Shown here piece by piece: positions 49,507 to 56,839 of a stretch of 64,000 nt of DNA (positions are counted from its first letter, which is position 1; every line of letters starts with the position of its first letter). The notes beneath the pieces were generated by a model that saw nothing but the letters and a program-made list of their open reading frames with translations, ran no database searches and was not told where the DNA came from. This DNA comes from Kutzneria buriramensis (lineage in GTDB: Bacteria > Actinomycetota > Actinomycetes > Mycobacteriales > Pseudonocardiaceae), in NCBI RefSeq assembly GCF_003387475.1, contig NZ_QUNO01000011.1:124001-188000 (forward strand). Direction: 5' to 3'. The translations under genes were made by a program, and so were the position numbers.

Positions 49507-49765
49507 CGTCCACCACCCTTCGTGCCACCAACCGATCGACCACCTCGATCACGTCATCGGGTTGCACGCCCTCGAACTCGTCGGCCAGCGCCAGCGCGAT
49601 GTCGCCGATGCTCGCCGCGCCGTCGCACCGGGACACCACGGCCGCGGCCGTCTCGTTCAGCAGCAGCACACCCTCCGGGAAGAGCACGACATCGCTGTCC
49701 CGGGTCTTGTCGTACGTGCACCGCACGCCGCGCCGCACCCGTGGCACGGAGTCCAGCGACGTCAT
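49499..49765 (-). CDS. pqqD: PqqD, PqqA-binding chaperone (RRE domain)
   Basis: 88 aa. VPRVRRGVRCTYDKTRDSDVVLFPEGVLLLNETAAAVVSRCDGAASIGDIALALADEF is the RiPP recognition element fold of PqqD. It binds the PqqA leader and presents it to PqqE. ATG 49765 overlaps the pqqC stop (ATGA), and its 3' end overlaps the pqqE start, so the order C-D-E is tightly coupled. Confidence 0.97.
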   Translation of the reverse strand: MTSLDSVPRVRRGVRCTYDKTRDSDVVLFPEGVLLLNETAAAVVSRCDGAASIGDIALALADEFEGVQPDDVIEVVDRLVARRVVDVD

Positions 49766-50436
49766 GAGTGGTAGTCCACGGTGTCCAGGATCGCTTGCAG
49801 CACATCGCACTTGAACGCCAGCGCCGCCAGGCAGGCCTCCTGCTGCTCACGGGTCCGCGCGTGCTCGACCACGATGTCCAGAGTGGACTTGCCCTCGCCG
49901 GCGATCACCGTCAGCCGGGACACGAAGTAGGCGAAACCGGACTCGCCGATCCACGGGTACTTCTCGCGCATGTCGGCCAGCCGCCGGCGCATCAGCCCCG
50001 GAGAGAACATCTCGGTCAGCCCGGAGGCGACCGACTCCACCCACGGCTTGGTGCGCGCGAAGTTCACGTAGGCGTCGACCGCGAACCGCACGCCCGGCAG
50101 CACGTGCCGCTCGTCCAGCACCTCGGCCCGGTCCAGGCCCACCGCCTCGGCCATGCGCAGCCAGTTCTCGGCCCCGCCCTCGCCGTCGCGGTTGCCGTCG
50201 TGATAGACGATCCGCTCCATCCAGTGCCGCCTGACCTGCGGCAGCGGGCAGTTGGCGAGGATCGCGGCGTCCTTCTGCGGCAGGCTGCGCTGGTAGTACC
50301 AGCGGTTGGCCGCCCACCGCTGGAGTTCCTCGCGGCTGAGCTCGCCGGCGTGCAGGCGCAGGTGGAACGGGTGGTCGTGCCAGTAGCGCGGCGCCAGCGC
50401 CCGCAGCTCGGCGATGAATTCCTCGGCCGCCAGCAT
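49762..50436 (-). CDS. pqqC: PqqC, pyrroloquinoline-quinone synthase
   Basis: 224 aa. This all-helical oxidase performs the final ring closure and oxidation to PQQ using O2. Family features are YWHDHPFHLRLHAGELSREELQRWAANRWYYQRSLPQKDAAILANCP, RRHWMERIVYHDGNRDGEGGAENWLRMAEAVGL, MFSPGLMRRRLADMREKYPWI and FYFVSRLT-like (AYFVSRLT). His and Tyr residues of these stretches line the active site. ATG 50436 has GAGGAG upstream; a longer in-frame extension to 50706 would run through the hairpin and pqqA and is rejected. Confidence 0.97.
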   Translation of the reverse strand: MLAAEEFIAELRALAPRYWHDHPFHLRLHAGELSREELQRWAANRWYYQRSLPQKDAAILANCPLPQVRRHWMERIVYHDGNRDGEGGAENWLRMAEAVGLDRAEVLDERHVLPGVRFAVDAYVNFARTKPWVESVASGLTEMFSPGLMRRRLADMREKYPWIGESGFAYFVSRLTVIAGEGKSTLDIVVEHARTREQQEACLAALAFKCDVLQAILDTVDYHS

Positions 50437-50461
50437 GATCGACTCCTCGATGCGCGTGGGT

Positions 50462-50503
50462 GAAAGGACCATTCCCGCACCCAACGTGAGGAATGGTCCT
50501 TTC
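50462..50503 (-). terminator. intercistronic hairpin between pqqA and pqqC
   Basis: GAAAGGACCATTCC and GGAATGGTCCTTTC form a perfect 14-bp stem around a 14-base loop, 22 bases after the pqqA stop and before pqqC. It probably acts as a partial terminator or RNA stabiliser so that the peptide PqqA is made in excess over its enzymes, as known in other PQQ operons. Confidence 0.8.
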
Positions 50504-50525
50504 CAAGCGAGAAAACCTTGACAGG

Positions 50526-50657
50526 TCAGACGCGCGCGGAGTACGCGGTGACCTCCATCGGGGTGTCGTACTCGCTGAAGTCCGGCTTCACCCAGGGGCG
50601 GCGGGTGGGCTTCTGCACGGCCTTCTCGGCGCGCTTGACGGTCTTCGGTGCGGACAT
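50526..50657 (-). CDS. pqqA: PqqA, PQQ precursor peptide
   Basis: 43 aa: MSAPKTVKRAEKAVQKPT, then RRPWVKPDFSEYDTP, then MEVTAYSARV. The C-terminal EVTAY holds the invariant Glu-x3-Tyr pair that becomes the PQQ skeleton; WxKPDFxEYDTPMEVTAY is the family pattern. The length is about twice that of classic PqqA (22-29 aa) because of a basic N-terminal extension. ATG 50657 has a strong ribosome site (AAGGAGTGA). It is first in the operon pqqA-C-D-E-B. TACTGT about 55 bases upstream may be the -10 box. Confidence 0.95.
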   Translation of the reverse strand: MSAPKTVKRAEKAVQKPTRRPWVKPDFSEYDTPMEVTAYSARV

Positions 50658-50782
50658 CGCTCACTCCTTGGACGACGTACGTGGGCAAGGACGCGGCGGA
50701 CCCCAACAGTAAGCCCTTTCTGCGGCCCGCGGCTAGACACCTTCAGACCCGATGCGCGCGTCTTTCGTAGGATGACCGGCTC

Positions 50783-51967
50783 TCAGTTGTGCGCTGCCGG
50801 CAGCGCCCGCAGCGACGTCAGCACCGCCGGATCCTGGAGTTGCAGCCACTGGATCACCTGCGTGTACGTGGCGCAGACGGTCTCCGACTTGGCGCAGGTC
50901 TCGCTCATGAACTGCTCGACCGCGCCGGAGAAGGCGCCGCCGGCCCAGTCGTTGAAGTGGTTGGCGATCACCAGCGGCGCCCGGTTGCCGTTGAACGCGG
51001 CCTGGTACACCGACCGGTAGGTGTCCAGCACGATCGGCGTGAACTCCGGCCCGCGAGCGTCGTCGCCCTCCTGCGCGCCGTCCAACAGGTACCAGAAGTT
51101 GTAGTCCATCATGACCACGTTCTTGTCCAGCGCCGGCACCCGCACCTCGGGCAGCGGGAACTCCCACAGCCCCCGGTCGACCGTCGGCCAGGTCACGCCG
51201 AACGAGACATGGCTGGTGTCATAGACGAAACCGTGCGCCCTCATCGACGGGAACAGTTGGTCCCAGTTGCCCTCCAGGCACGGCGTGCGGCCGCCCTTGA
51301 TCATGTCCGGGGTGATCTTCAGGCCCTTGCCGTCGATCTCCTTGAGGAAGGAGAAGAACTGGTCCAGCTCGGTGTTCCAGCCGGCGGTCGACCAGAAGCC
51401 GACGCTGGGCTCCACGCCCTGGCAGAAGTGCCCGTTGTAGTGCGTGCCGAACTCCATGCCGTCGGCCGCCGCCCGGTTGAGGTAGGCGACGCGGGTCCGG
51501 ATGTCGGCGTCGGAGCCGCCGAAGCCGATCTCGCTGGTGCCGGTCGGATGCCCCGGCCCGGTGTACTCGTCCTTCTCCCGGTCCGGGATCAGGTACGGCC
51601 CGGACAGCATCGCCGTCACCTTCGCCCCGGTCCGCTCGGCGATCGGCAGCACCTTCTCCCAGTGTGGGCCGGACGCGCCGCCGTCGAAGGAGAACAGGAT
51701 GAACTGGGGAGGCTTCTCGCCGGGCGCGAGCTTGTGCATCCACTTCGGCTGCGGGCCGGTCGGCGCCGGCAGGGCGGGGGTGGGGCCGGCGGCCGGACCG
51801 GCCTGGCCGGCGGGTGTGATCGGCCCCGGATTCGTCGTGGTCGTGGTCGGCCCCGGCTGGGCCGTGGTCTGCTGTCCCGACTGCTGTCCCATCACGATCA
51901 CGACGACCACGGCCAGCACCAGCGCCACCGCGGTCGTCAGCCAACCCCACCTCTGCCTGAGCCCCAT
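50783..51967 (-). CDS. secreted polysaccharide deacetylase-like protein
   Basis: 394 aa. An N-terminal membrane/signal segment (LTTAVALVLAVVVVIVMGQQ) and a Thr/Pro-rich linker (TTAQPGPTTTTTNPGPITPAG) precede a NodB-like domain: FILFSFDGGASGPHWEKVLPIAERTG (metal Asp), a GTSEIGFGG turn, MEFGTHYNGHF (His-x3-His metal ligands) and VYDTSHVSFGVTWP. It should act on wall-associated glycans; the substrate is unknown. It lies 125 bases beyond pqqA on the same strand, upstream in transcription order, so it is not part of the pqq operon by necessity. Confidence 0.88.
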   Translation of the reverse strand: MGLRQRWGWLTTAVALVLAVVVVIVMGQQSGQQTTAQPGPTTTTTNPGPITPAGQAGPAAGPTPALPAPTGPQPKWMHKLAPGEKPPQFILFSFDGGASGPHWEKVLPIAERTGAKVTAMLSGPYLIPDREKDEYTGPGHPTGTSEIGFGGSDADIRTRVAYLNRAAADGMEFGTHYNGHFCQGVEPSVGFWSTAGWNTELDQFFSFLKEIDGKGLKITPDMIKGGRTPCLEGNWDQLFPSMRAHGFVYDTSHVSFGVTWPTVDRGLWEFPLPEVRVPALDKNVVMMDYNFWYLLDGAQEGDDARGPEFTPIVLDTYRSVYQAAFNGNRAPLVIANHFNDWAGGAFSGAVEQFMSETCAKSETVCATYTQVIQWLQLQDPAVLTSLRALPAAHN

Positions 51968-52018
51968 GACCGGTGAGACGACGCAGCGCCCGGCCGGGTT
52001 GTCGCCGAGGAATGGGAT

Positions 52019-52771
52019 TCAGGGCACGGGATGCGCGATCACAACGCGGTTCTGGTCATAGCCCAGGGCCCCGCCGACCCACTTGCCACCGCACGTGACC
52101 AGCACCAACCGGTGCGATCCGGTCTGACCGAAAAGCTCGTCCGCGTGCTGCGGGAGATTGTCCTTGTCGACGGTCAGCACCTGGTCGATGACGAAGGTCA
52201 GCGGCTTGCCGCTGCCGTCGATCACCGTGACGGTCTGGCCGGCCTGCGCGCCCCACAGCTCGGCGAACGGCCCGGCGGCGCCCGCCCAGTTGATGTGCCC
52301 CGCCAGCAGCGTCGCGCCGGTCGGGGAGTCCAGGGCCGCACCCCACAGCGCCGCCTGCGTGATGCTGTTGGGGATCTGGAGCGTGCCGTCCCCGGCGACA
52401 CCGCTGCGCACCAGCGCCGCGCGGCCGCCCTTGGGCAGCAGGACGGTGTTCGGCGCGGGCGGCTTCGGCGCTTCCGCCGTCGTGGTGCCGGTGATCGCGT
52501 TGGTGGTCGGCGGCGGCACGGTGACCGGCGCCGGCCCGGCCTGCGGGTCGACGGTCTGGGTGTGGCCGACCGGCAGCGGCGAGCCCGGCACCTGCTGCGG
52601 CTGGCCCACCAGCGTCGCGCCCGCCGCCAGGACGATCATCGTCAGCCCGACCGCGCCGCTGACCGCCGTGGTCGCGGCGGCCGTCGGGTTCCGGTAGCGG
52701 GACCGCCCGGCGACGGGAAACCCGCCGGCCGCCACCGGCCAGCGGGTTCCCGACGCGCGATGCCTACCCAC
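52019..52771 (-). CDS. class F-like sortase
   Basis: 250 aa. A membrane anchor (AVSGAVGLTMIVLAAGATLVG) and a Pro/Thr linker are followed by the sortase barrel: LLPKGGRAALVRSGVAGDGTLQIPNSITQAALWG, TLLAGHINWAGAAGPFAEL (catalytic His), LVLVTCGGKWVGG (catalytic Cys) and LGYDQNRVVIAHPV (Arg). It cleaves a sorting motif and attaches surface proteins. GTG 52771 overlaps the stop of the thioester-domain gene by 8 bases, so enzyme and presumed substrate are co-translated. Confidence 0.92.
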   Translation of the reverse strand: MGRHRASGTRWPVAAGGFPVAGRSRYRNPTAAATTAVSGAVGLTMIVLAAGATLVGQPQQVPGSPLPVGHTQTVDPQAGPAPVTVPPPTTNAITGTTTAEAPKPPAPNTVLLPKGGRAALVRSGVAGDGTLQIPNSITQAALWGAALDSPTGATLLAGHINWAGAAGPFAELWGAQAGQTVTVIDGSGKPLTFVIDQVLTVDKDNLPQHADELFGQTGSHRLVLVTCGGKWVGGALGYDQNRVVIAHPVP

Positions 52772-54179
52772 GCGAGGCGAGCCTCCGGCGACGCAGCACC
52801 AGGCCGACGCCCGCGAGGGCGGCCAGCACGAGCCCGCCGACCGCGGCCAGCGCGCCCGGGTTCAGCTCGGTCGCCGTGCCCGCGGTCAGGACCGGCGGCG
52901 AGCCGCCGGCCGGGATCTTCACCGGCACCGTCGGCGTGTTCGGCGTGTTGGCCAGTTGCAGCGTCAGCGTCTTGCCCGGCTCCACCGATCCGCACACGGT
53001 CGGCGGTGAGGACGCGTCGAAGTTCTCGTCGTACCCGCTGGGCGCGGCCACCTCGACCAGGCAGATGTCCTGCGGCGTGCGCAGACCGTCCACAGTGGCC
53101 GCGCCGTCCGCGCCGGTCGTGACCACCAGCGGCTTGCCGGCGGCGCCGTTGAGCGGGCTGCCGTCCTGCTTGACCGCCGCGGCCGTCTTGTCCGAGCCGG
53201 TCAGTCGCAGTTGGACGCCCGCGATGGCAGCATTGGTCTTGCTGTCCACCTTGGTCACCTTGACCGAGCCCGGCGCGGTGGTGGCGGTGGTGCTGACCTC
53301 GTTCTTGACATTGGTCTGGCCGCCGGTGGTGACGGTCCACTGGTAGTTGCCCGACGCGTCCTTCGGCTGCTGCACGACCGGCTCCGCCGTGGGTGAGGTC
53401 ACGTCGGCCTCCACCGTCGGGTTCGGACCCGTCGGCGTCACGTCGACCGTCAGCGGGCTGCCGTCGTCGGGCGTGGTCACGGTCTTCTTCTTGACCGTGC
53501 CGTCGGTGACCTTCAGCTTCACCGGCACGCCGGTGATCGCCTTGCCGTCGCCGCCGTCCCGGTTGACCGCGATCGTCCACTTGTCGGGGGTGCCGATGAC
53601 CTGCGCCGCCGTCGGCGCGGTCACGGTCACCTTCCACGGCCCGAAGTTGGCCTTGACGTCGGCCTGAATCTTGGCCACGTCGTCCTGGGCCGCGGCCGGC
53701 AGCTCCTTGAGGTGCGCCGCCGCGTCGTAGCCGATGTCCTTGAATCCCTTGGCAGGGTCGGTGCTGCCGGTGGCGGTGTAGGTGTGCAGCAGGTGCGCCA
53801 CCGCCGCGGCCTGGTTGTCGTCACTCGTGTCGCCGTAGCGCAGCAGCAGGTACGAGACCTCCGCGCGAGCCTGCGGATCGAGCGTCGTGCCCCACTTGTC
53901 GGCCAGCTGGCCGTCCGGCGTGTACTCGGTGTCCGCCTTGGGGGCGTTGAACTCCCACTTGACGCAGTACACCGCCTTGCCGTTGACCAGGTACTGGCCG
54001 AGCCAGTCCTGAGTCTGCTTCGGATCCTTGTCCGCATAGGGCTGGGCCGGTGTCAGGACGCCGGCGCCCCCGTTGGTCGGCTTCTCGTCGGCGCTGGCCG
54101 TCGGCGCGGCCACCACGGCCAGTCCTACGGTCAACATCGTGATCCCGGTCACCCCAGCGACCAGTTTGCTCAGTCCCAT
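52764..54179 (-). CDS. thioester-domain surface protein with Ig-like/Cna-B folds
   Basis: 471 aa. A signal peptide (LVAGVTGITMLTVGLAVVAAPTASA|DE) precedes a thioester domain: GKAVYCVKWEFNAP (reactive Cys) and DDNQAAAVAHLLHTYTATG (Gln that forms the Cys-Gln thioester), the pattern of covalent host- or surface-binding adhesins. Residues ~170-300 look like Ig-like strands, and ~300-420 a Cna-B/SpaA-like domain (VTKVDSKTNAAIAGVQLRLTG...CLVEVAAPSGYDENF). The C-terminus has a membrane segment (GALAAVGGLVLAALAGVGLVLRRRR) and positive tail. No exact LPxTG is visible; VLTAGTATELNPG just before the helix may serve the adjacent sortase. ATG 54179 follows GCAGGA. Confidence 0.88.
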   Translation of the reverse strand: MGLSKLVAGVTGITMLTVGLAVVAAPTASADEKPTNGGAGVLTPAQPYADKDPKQTQDWLGQYLVNGKAVYCVKWEFNAPKADTEYTPDGQLADKWGTTLDPQARAEVSYLLLRYGDTSDDNQAAAVAHLLHTYTATGSTDPAKGFKDIGYDAAAHLKELPAAAQDDVAKIQADVKANFGPWKVTVTAPTAAQVIGTPDKWTIAVNRDGGDGKAITGVPVKLKVTDGTVKKKTVTTPDDGSPLTVDVTPTGPNPTVEADVTSPTAEPVVQQPKDASGNYQWTVTTGGQTNVKNEVSTTATTAPGSVKVTKVDSKTNAAIAGVQLRLTGSDKTAAAVKQDGSPLNGAAGKPLVVTTGADGAATVDGLRTPQDICLVEVAAPSGYDENFDASSPPTVCGSVEPGKTLTLQLANTPNTPTVPVKIPAGGSPPVLTAGTATELNPGALAAVGGLVLAALAGVGLVLRRRRLASRG

Positions 54180-54537
54180 GACGGTCCTGCGCTCCCTCGT
54201 GGGCGCCGTGCCGCTTCCCCGCGGCGCGGTGCCCTTCGTCTTGGTCGGACGTAAACGACAGCGGCGGTCCGGGGACTCGTTCCCCCGACGGAACGAGAAG
54301 GCCGTGGTGGGCCGCCCTGCGAGCCTGGCTGGCCCGCGGACGGCGGGCAAGCCGCCAGCGGGAGGATCTCCGAGGTCACCGAACGTGTCAAGGCGGCGTG
54401 AGATCGTCGATCACTAGACTGAACGGATCAGTGCACGTTCGTCCCTGTTGGTAAAGTCACCTTTGCCTCAGTGGGAACCGATCGAGCCCGGTTACCGTTG
54501 CACTAGCAGTAGGCGCCATACGTTCCAGGAGGACCAG
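54180..54537. other. 358-bp divergent intergenic region
   Basis: No gene is convincing here. It contains an 8-bp inverted repeat CTCGTTCC-N6-GGAACGAG at 54276-54297, possibly an operator for the thioester-sortase operon, and a sigma-R-like promoter at 54473-54499 for the Bax-inhibitor gene. The stretch between ~54380 and 54470 is less GC-rich, as expected for promoters. Confidence 0.5.
54473..54499 (+). promoter_or_regulatory. sigma-R/SigH-like promoter for the Bax-inhibitor gene
   Basis: GGGAAC (54473-54478), then 18 bases, then GTT (54497-54499). The ECF factor sigma-R of Streptomyces (SigH of mycobacteria) uses GGGAAT/C-N18-GTT and responds to thiol oxidation. The start would be ~30 bases before the GTG at 54538, leaving room for AGGAGG. 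Confidence 0.6.
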
Positions 54538-55344
54538 GTGCGCACATCGAGCAACCCGGCGTTCCGCAACCTGCCCGGCAACGGCCAGGGCGGCTACGCG
54601 AACTTCGGCTACCAGGGTCAGACGCAGACCCAGCCCGGGTACGGCTACCCGCAGGGCCCGGGATACCCCGCGCCGCCGACGGCCGCGGACCGGCCGATGA
54701 CGATCGACGACGTGGTCACCAAGACCGCGGTCACGCTGGGCACGGCGGTGGTCACCGGCGGCCTGTCCATCATCGCCGGACTGCCGTACGGCTGGGCGTT
54801 CGTCGCGCTGATCGTCGGCTTCGCGCTGTCGATGTTCATCATCTTCCGGCAGTCCAGCAACCCGGCGCTGATCCTCGCGTACTCCGCGGCCGAGGGCGTG
54901 TTCCTGGGCACCATCACCGAGCTGTTCAACCGCTGGGTGCCCGGCGTGGCGCTCCAGGCCATCGTCGGCACGGTCGCGGTGTTCGGCGTGATGCTGATCG
55001 TCTACAAGACCGGCGCGGTCAAGGTCACGCCCCGGCTGACCAAGTGGATCATCGGCGCCACTGCGGGCGCGCTGGCCCTGGTGGTCTTCAACCTCATCTT
55101 CTCGCTGTTCGGGGTGGACCTGGGCCTGCGCAGCGGCCACGGCGCGCTGTCGATCATCGTGAGCCTGCTGTTCATCGGCATCGCGGCGTTCAACCTGCTG
55201 CTGGACTTCGACATGGCCGACCGTGCCATCCGCGCCGGCGCGCCCGCCCGGTTCGGGTGGTACATCGCCTTCGGCCTCATGGTCACGCTGGTCTGGCTCT
55301 ACCTGGAACTTCTGCGACTGTTCGCGAGCCTTCAGCGAAACTAG
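54538..55344 (+). CDS. Bax inhibitor-1/YccA family membrane protein
   Basis: 268 aa. A Gly/Gln/Tyr-rich cytosolic N-terminus (~55 residues) precedes seven membrane helices. Seen are PMTIDDVVTKTAVTLGTAVVTGGLSIIAG, NPALILAYSAAEGVFLGTITELFNR (conserved Glu), LNLIFSLFG-like (VVFNLIFSLFGVDLGLRSG) and AAFNLLLDFDMADRAIRAGAPARFGWYIAFGLMVTLVWLYLELLRLF, where the Asp pair of DFDMAD is the family's pH/Ca2+-sensing site. GTG 54538 is fixed by AGGAGG ten bases upstream. A hairpin with T-run follows. Confidence 0.95.
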   Translation: MRTSSNPAFRNLPGNGQGGYANFGYQGQTQTQPGYGYPQGPGYPAPPTAADRPMTIDDVVTKTAVTLGTAVVTGGLSIIAGLPYGWAFVALIVGFALSMFIIFRQSSNPALILAYSAAEGVFLGTITELFNRWVPGVALQAIVGTVAVFGVMLIVYKTGAVKVTPRLTKWIIGATAGALALVVFNLIFSLFGVDLGLRSGHGALSIIVSLLFIGIAAFNLLLDFDMADRAIRAGAPARFGWYIAFGLMVTLVWLYLELLRLFASLQRN

Positions 55345-55363
55345 CTCACAGCGTCTTGTCAGG

Positions 55364-55395
55364 AACGCCGGCATCCGTCAGGATGTCGGCGTTTT
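55364..55395 (+). terminator. rho-independent terminator
   Basis: AACGCCGGCATCC and GGATGTCGGCGTT form a 13-bp stem (one G-U pair) with loop GTCA, directly followed by TTTT. It lies 19 bases after the Bax-inhibitor stop codon and is the most classical terminator in the window. Confidence 0.9.
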
Positions 55396-55490
55396 CCGTG
55401 TCACGGGTCGATTTCCATCTCGACTGAACCCGAACCGAACCAGCGGCGTAGTCGCTACCGGGGAAGTGGGTTCTCGAGGAGGAGACACCG

Positions 55491-56819
55491 GTGAGCGAGC
55501 CGAAGATGCGCTGGAAGACGATCAGACCGACCTTTGTGTTACCCCAACTGAAGAAGCTGTCCGTGCGCAGCCGGCTCGCCCTGGGCGTGCCCGCGCTGGC
55601 GGTGCTCGGCGCGGCCGTGGCCGTGGTGGCAACTGTTGCCGTGCAAGGGGATCCGCAGCTCGCGGCCAACCAGACCAACGTCCCCACGCCGAACTGCACG
55701 CTGATCGTGCCGGCCAACCCGTTGTCGGCCAAGGGACTCGCCACGCCGTACCAGCTGACCGCGACCGACGGCGGCCACTGCACCGAGACCAACGCCGACC
55801 AGTCGGCCTTCGTGCAGGCCACCATCCTGGACCCGGCGACCGGCAAGCTCTCCGTGTTCGATCCGCTGGTCGTCGACAAGGGCAGCCGGCCGGAGGTCGC
55901 GCCGACCCCGCCCGCGCTGCCGGCCGGCGCCGCCGTCGGCATCTGGTTCGGCTTCAACGGCACCAACCTCACGCTGCGCGGCGACACCGGCTCGTGCGTG
56001 AACGGCGACGGCAACTCGATCTTCGGCCAGTACGCCTACTGCAACGCCCAGCCGTTCTTCGCCGCCGCCAACAACGCGATCGCCCGCAAGAAGCTGGTCA
56101 TCCCGCCGCTGGGCACCGGCAAGGACGGCAAGCCGTGCATGACCACCCGGGACTACGGGCTGGTCGACCAGGACCAGAGCGACAACGTCACCACGACGTA
56201 TCTGCAGGCCCGCGACGGCCGCATCGCGCAGGACACGCCGGCCAACGAGGCCAGGCTGGGCGCGGCCAAGGTACGCCCGAAGACCAAGGCCAAGGTCGTC
56301 GCCAAGCTGAACAACGGCAGCGACAACCTGCTGCTGGACGCGTTCGTCGACCCGGCACTGGGCTGCACCCCCTACACCGCGACCGACCTGGCCAGCGGCA
56401 AGCAGGTCACCTCGCTGGCCCTGGACGAGCTGCAGGCCGCCGCCCGGCAGGCCGCGCCGATCGCCCTCGTGCCCACCAACGACCCGATGACCATGGACGG
56501 GACCAGGTTCAGCGTCAACAAGACCAACCTGTACCGGGTCGGCGTCGACATGCCGCAGATCAACCCGCGCACCGAGACGCCGCAGGCCTACTGCCGTGCC
56601 CTGTTCACCACCGGCCTGCAGCGCACCAAGCTGGACGAGCGCTTCACCAAGACCGGCCCTTCGCCCGATCCCGGCGCGGCCAGCAACCTGTTCACGTTCC
56701 TGGCCCAGCGGCTGTCGGGGTCCTTCGACAACCTCGGCTGCGGCAAGCTGCTGCACACCGGCAACCCCGTCCACCTGACCACGAACAAGGCCGGCGTCGT
56801 GGTCGACGCCGGCCTGTGA
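55491..56819 (+). CDS. conserved exported/membrane-anchored protein of unknown function
   Basis: 442 aa. One N-terminal membrane segment (LALGVPALAVLGAAVAVVATVAV) leads to an extracytoplasmic part with several Cys (PNCTLIVPANPLSAKGLATPYQL, GGHCTETNADQSAFVQA, YAYCNAQPFFAAAN, LGCTPYTATDLASGKQ, QAYCRALFTTGLQ, NLGCGKLLHTGNPV). It resembles conserved hypothetical proteins of actinomycetes, some with a Tat/Sec-exported repeat of PNCTLIVP...PYQLTATDG. No enzyme motif is visible. GTG 55491 has GGAGGAGAC upstream. It stands alone between the Bax-inhibitor and the convergent thiolase gene. Confidence 0.8.
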   Translation: MSEPKMRWKTIRPTFVLPQLKKLSVRSRLALGVPALAVLGAAVAVVATVAVQGDPQLAANQTNVPTPNCTLIVPANPLSAKGLATPYQLTATDGGHCTETNADQSAFVQATILDPATGKLSVFDPLVVDKGSRPEVAPTPPALPAGAAVGIWFGFNGTNLTLRGDTGSCVNGDGNSIFGQYAYCNAQPFFAAANNAIARKKLVIPPLGTGKDGKPCMTTRDYGLVDQDQSDNVTTTYLQARDGRIAQDTPANEARLGAAKVRPKTKAKVVAKLNNGSDNLLLDAFVDPALGCTPYTATDLASGKQVTSLALDELQAAARQAAPIALVPTNDPMTMDGTRFSVNKTNLYRVGVDMPQINPRTETPQAYCRALFTTGLQRTKLDERFTKTGPSPDPGAASNLFTFLAQRLSGSFDNLGCGKLLHTGNPVHLTTNKAGVVVDAGL

Positions 56820-56839
56820 TCGTCAGGACTGGGGGATCG

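Noticed and set aside
50437-50706. N-terminal extension of PqqC up to 50706
   Set aside because: The frame stays open by chance through the hairpin and antisense-free pqqA region; PqqC homology and a GAGGAG site fix the start at 50436.
54448-54537. N-terminal extension of the Bax-inhibitor protein from 54448
   Set aside because: AGGAGG just before GTG 54538 and the sigma-R-like promoter inside the extension argue for the shorter form.
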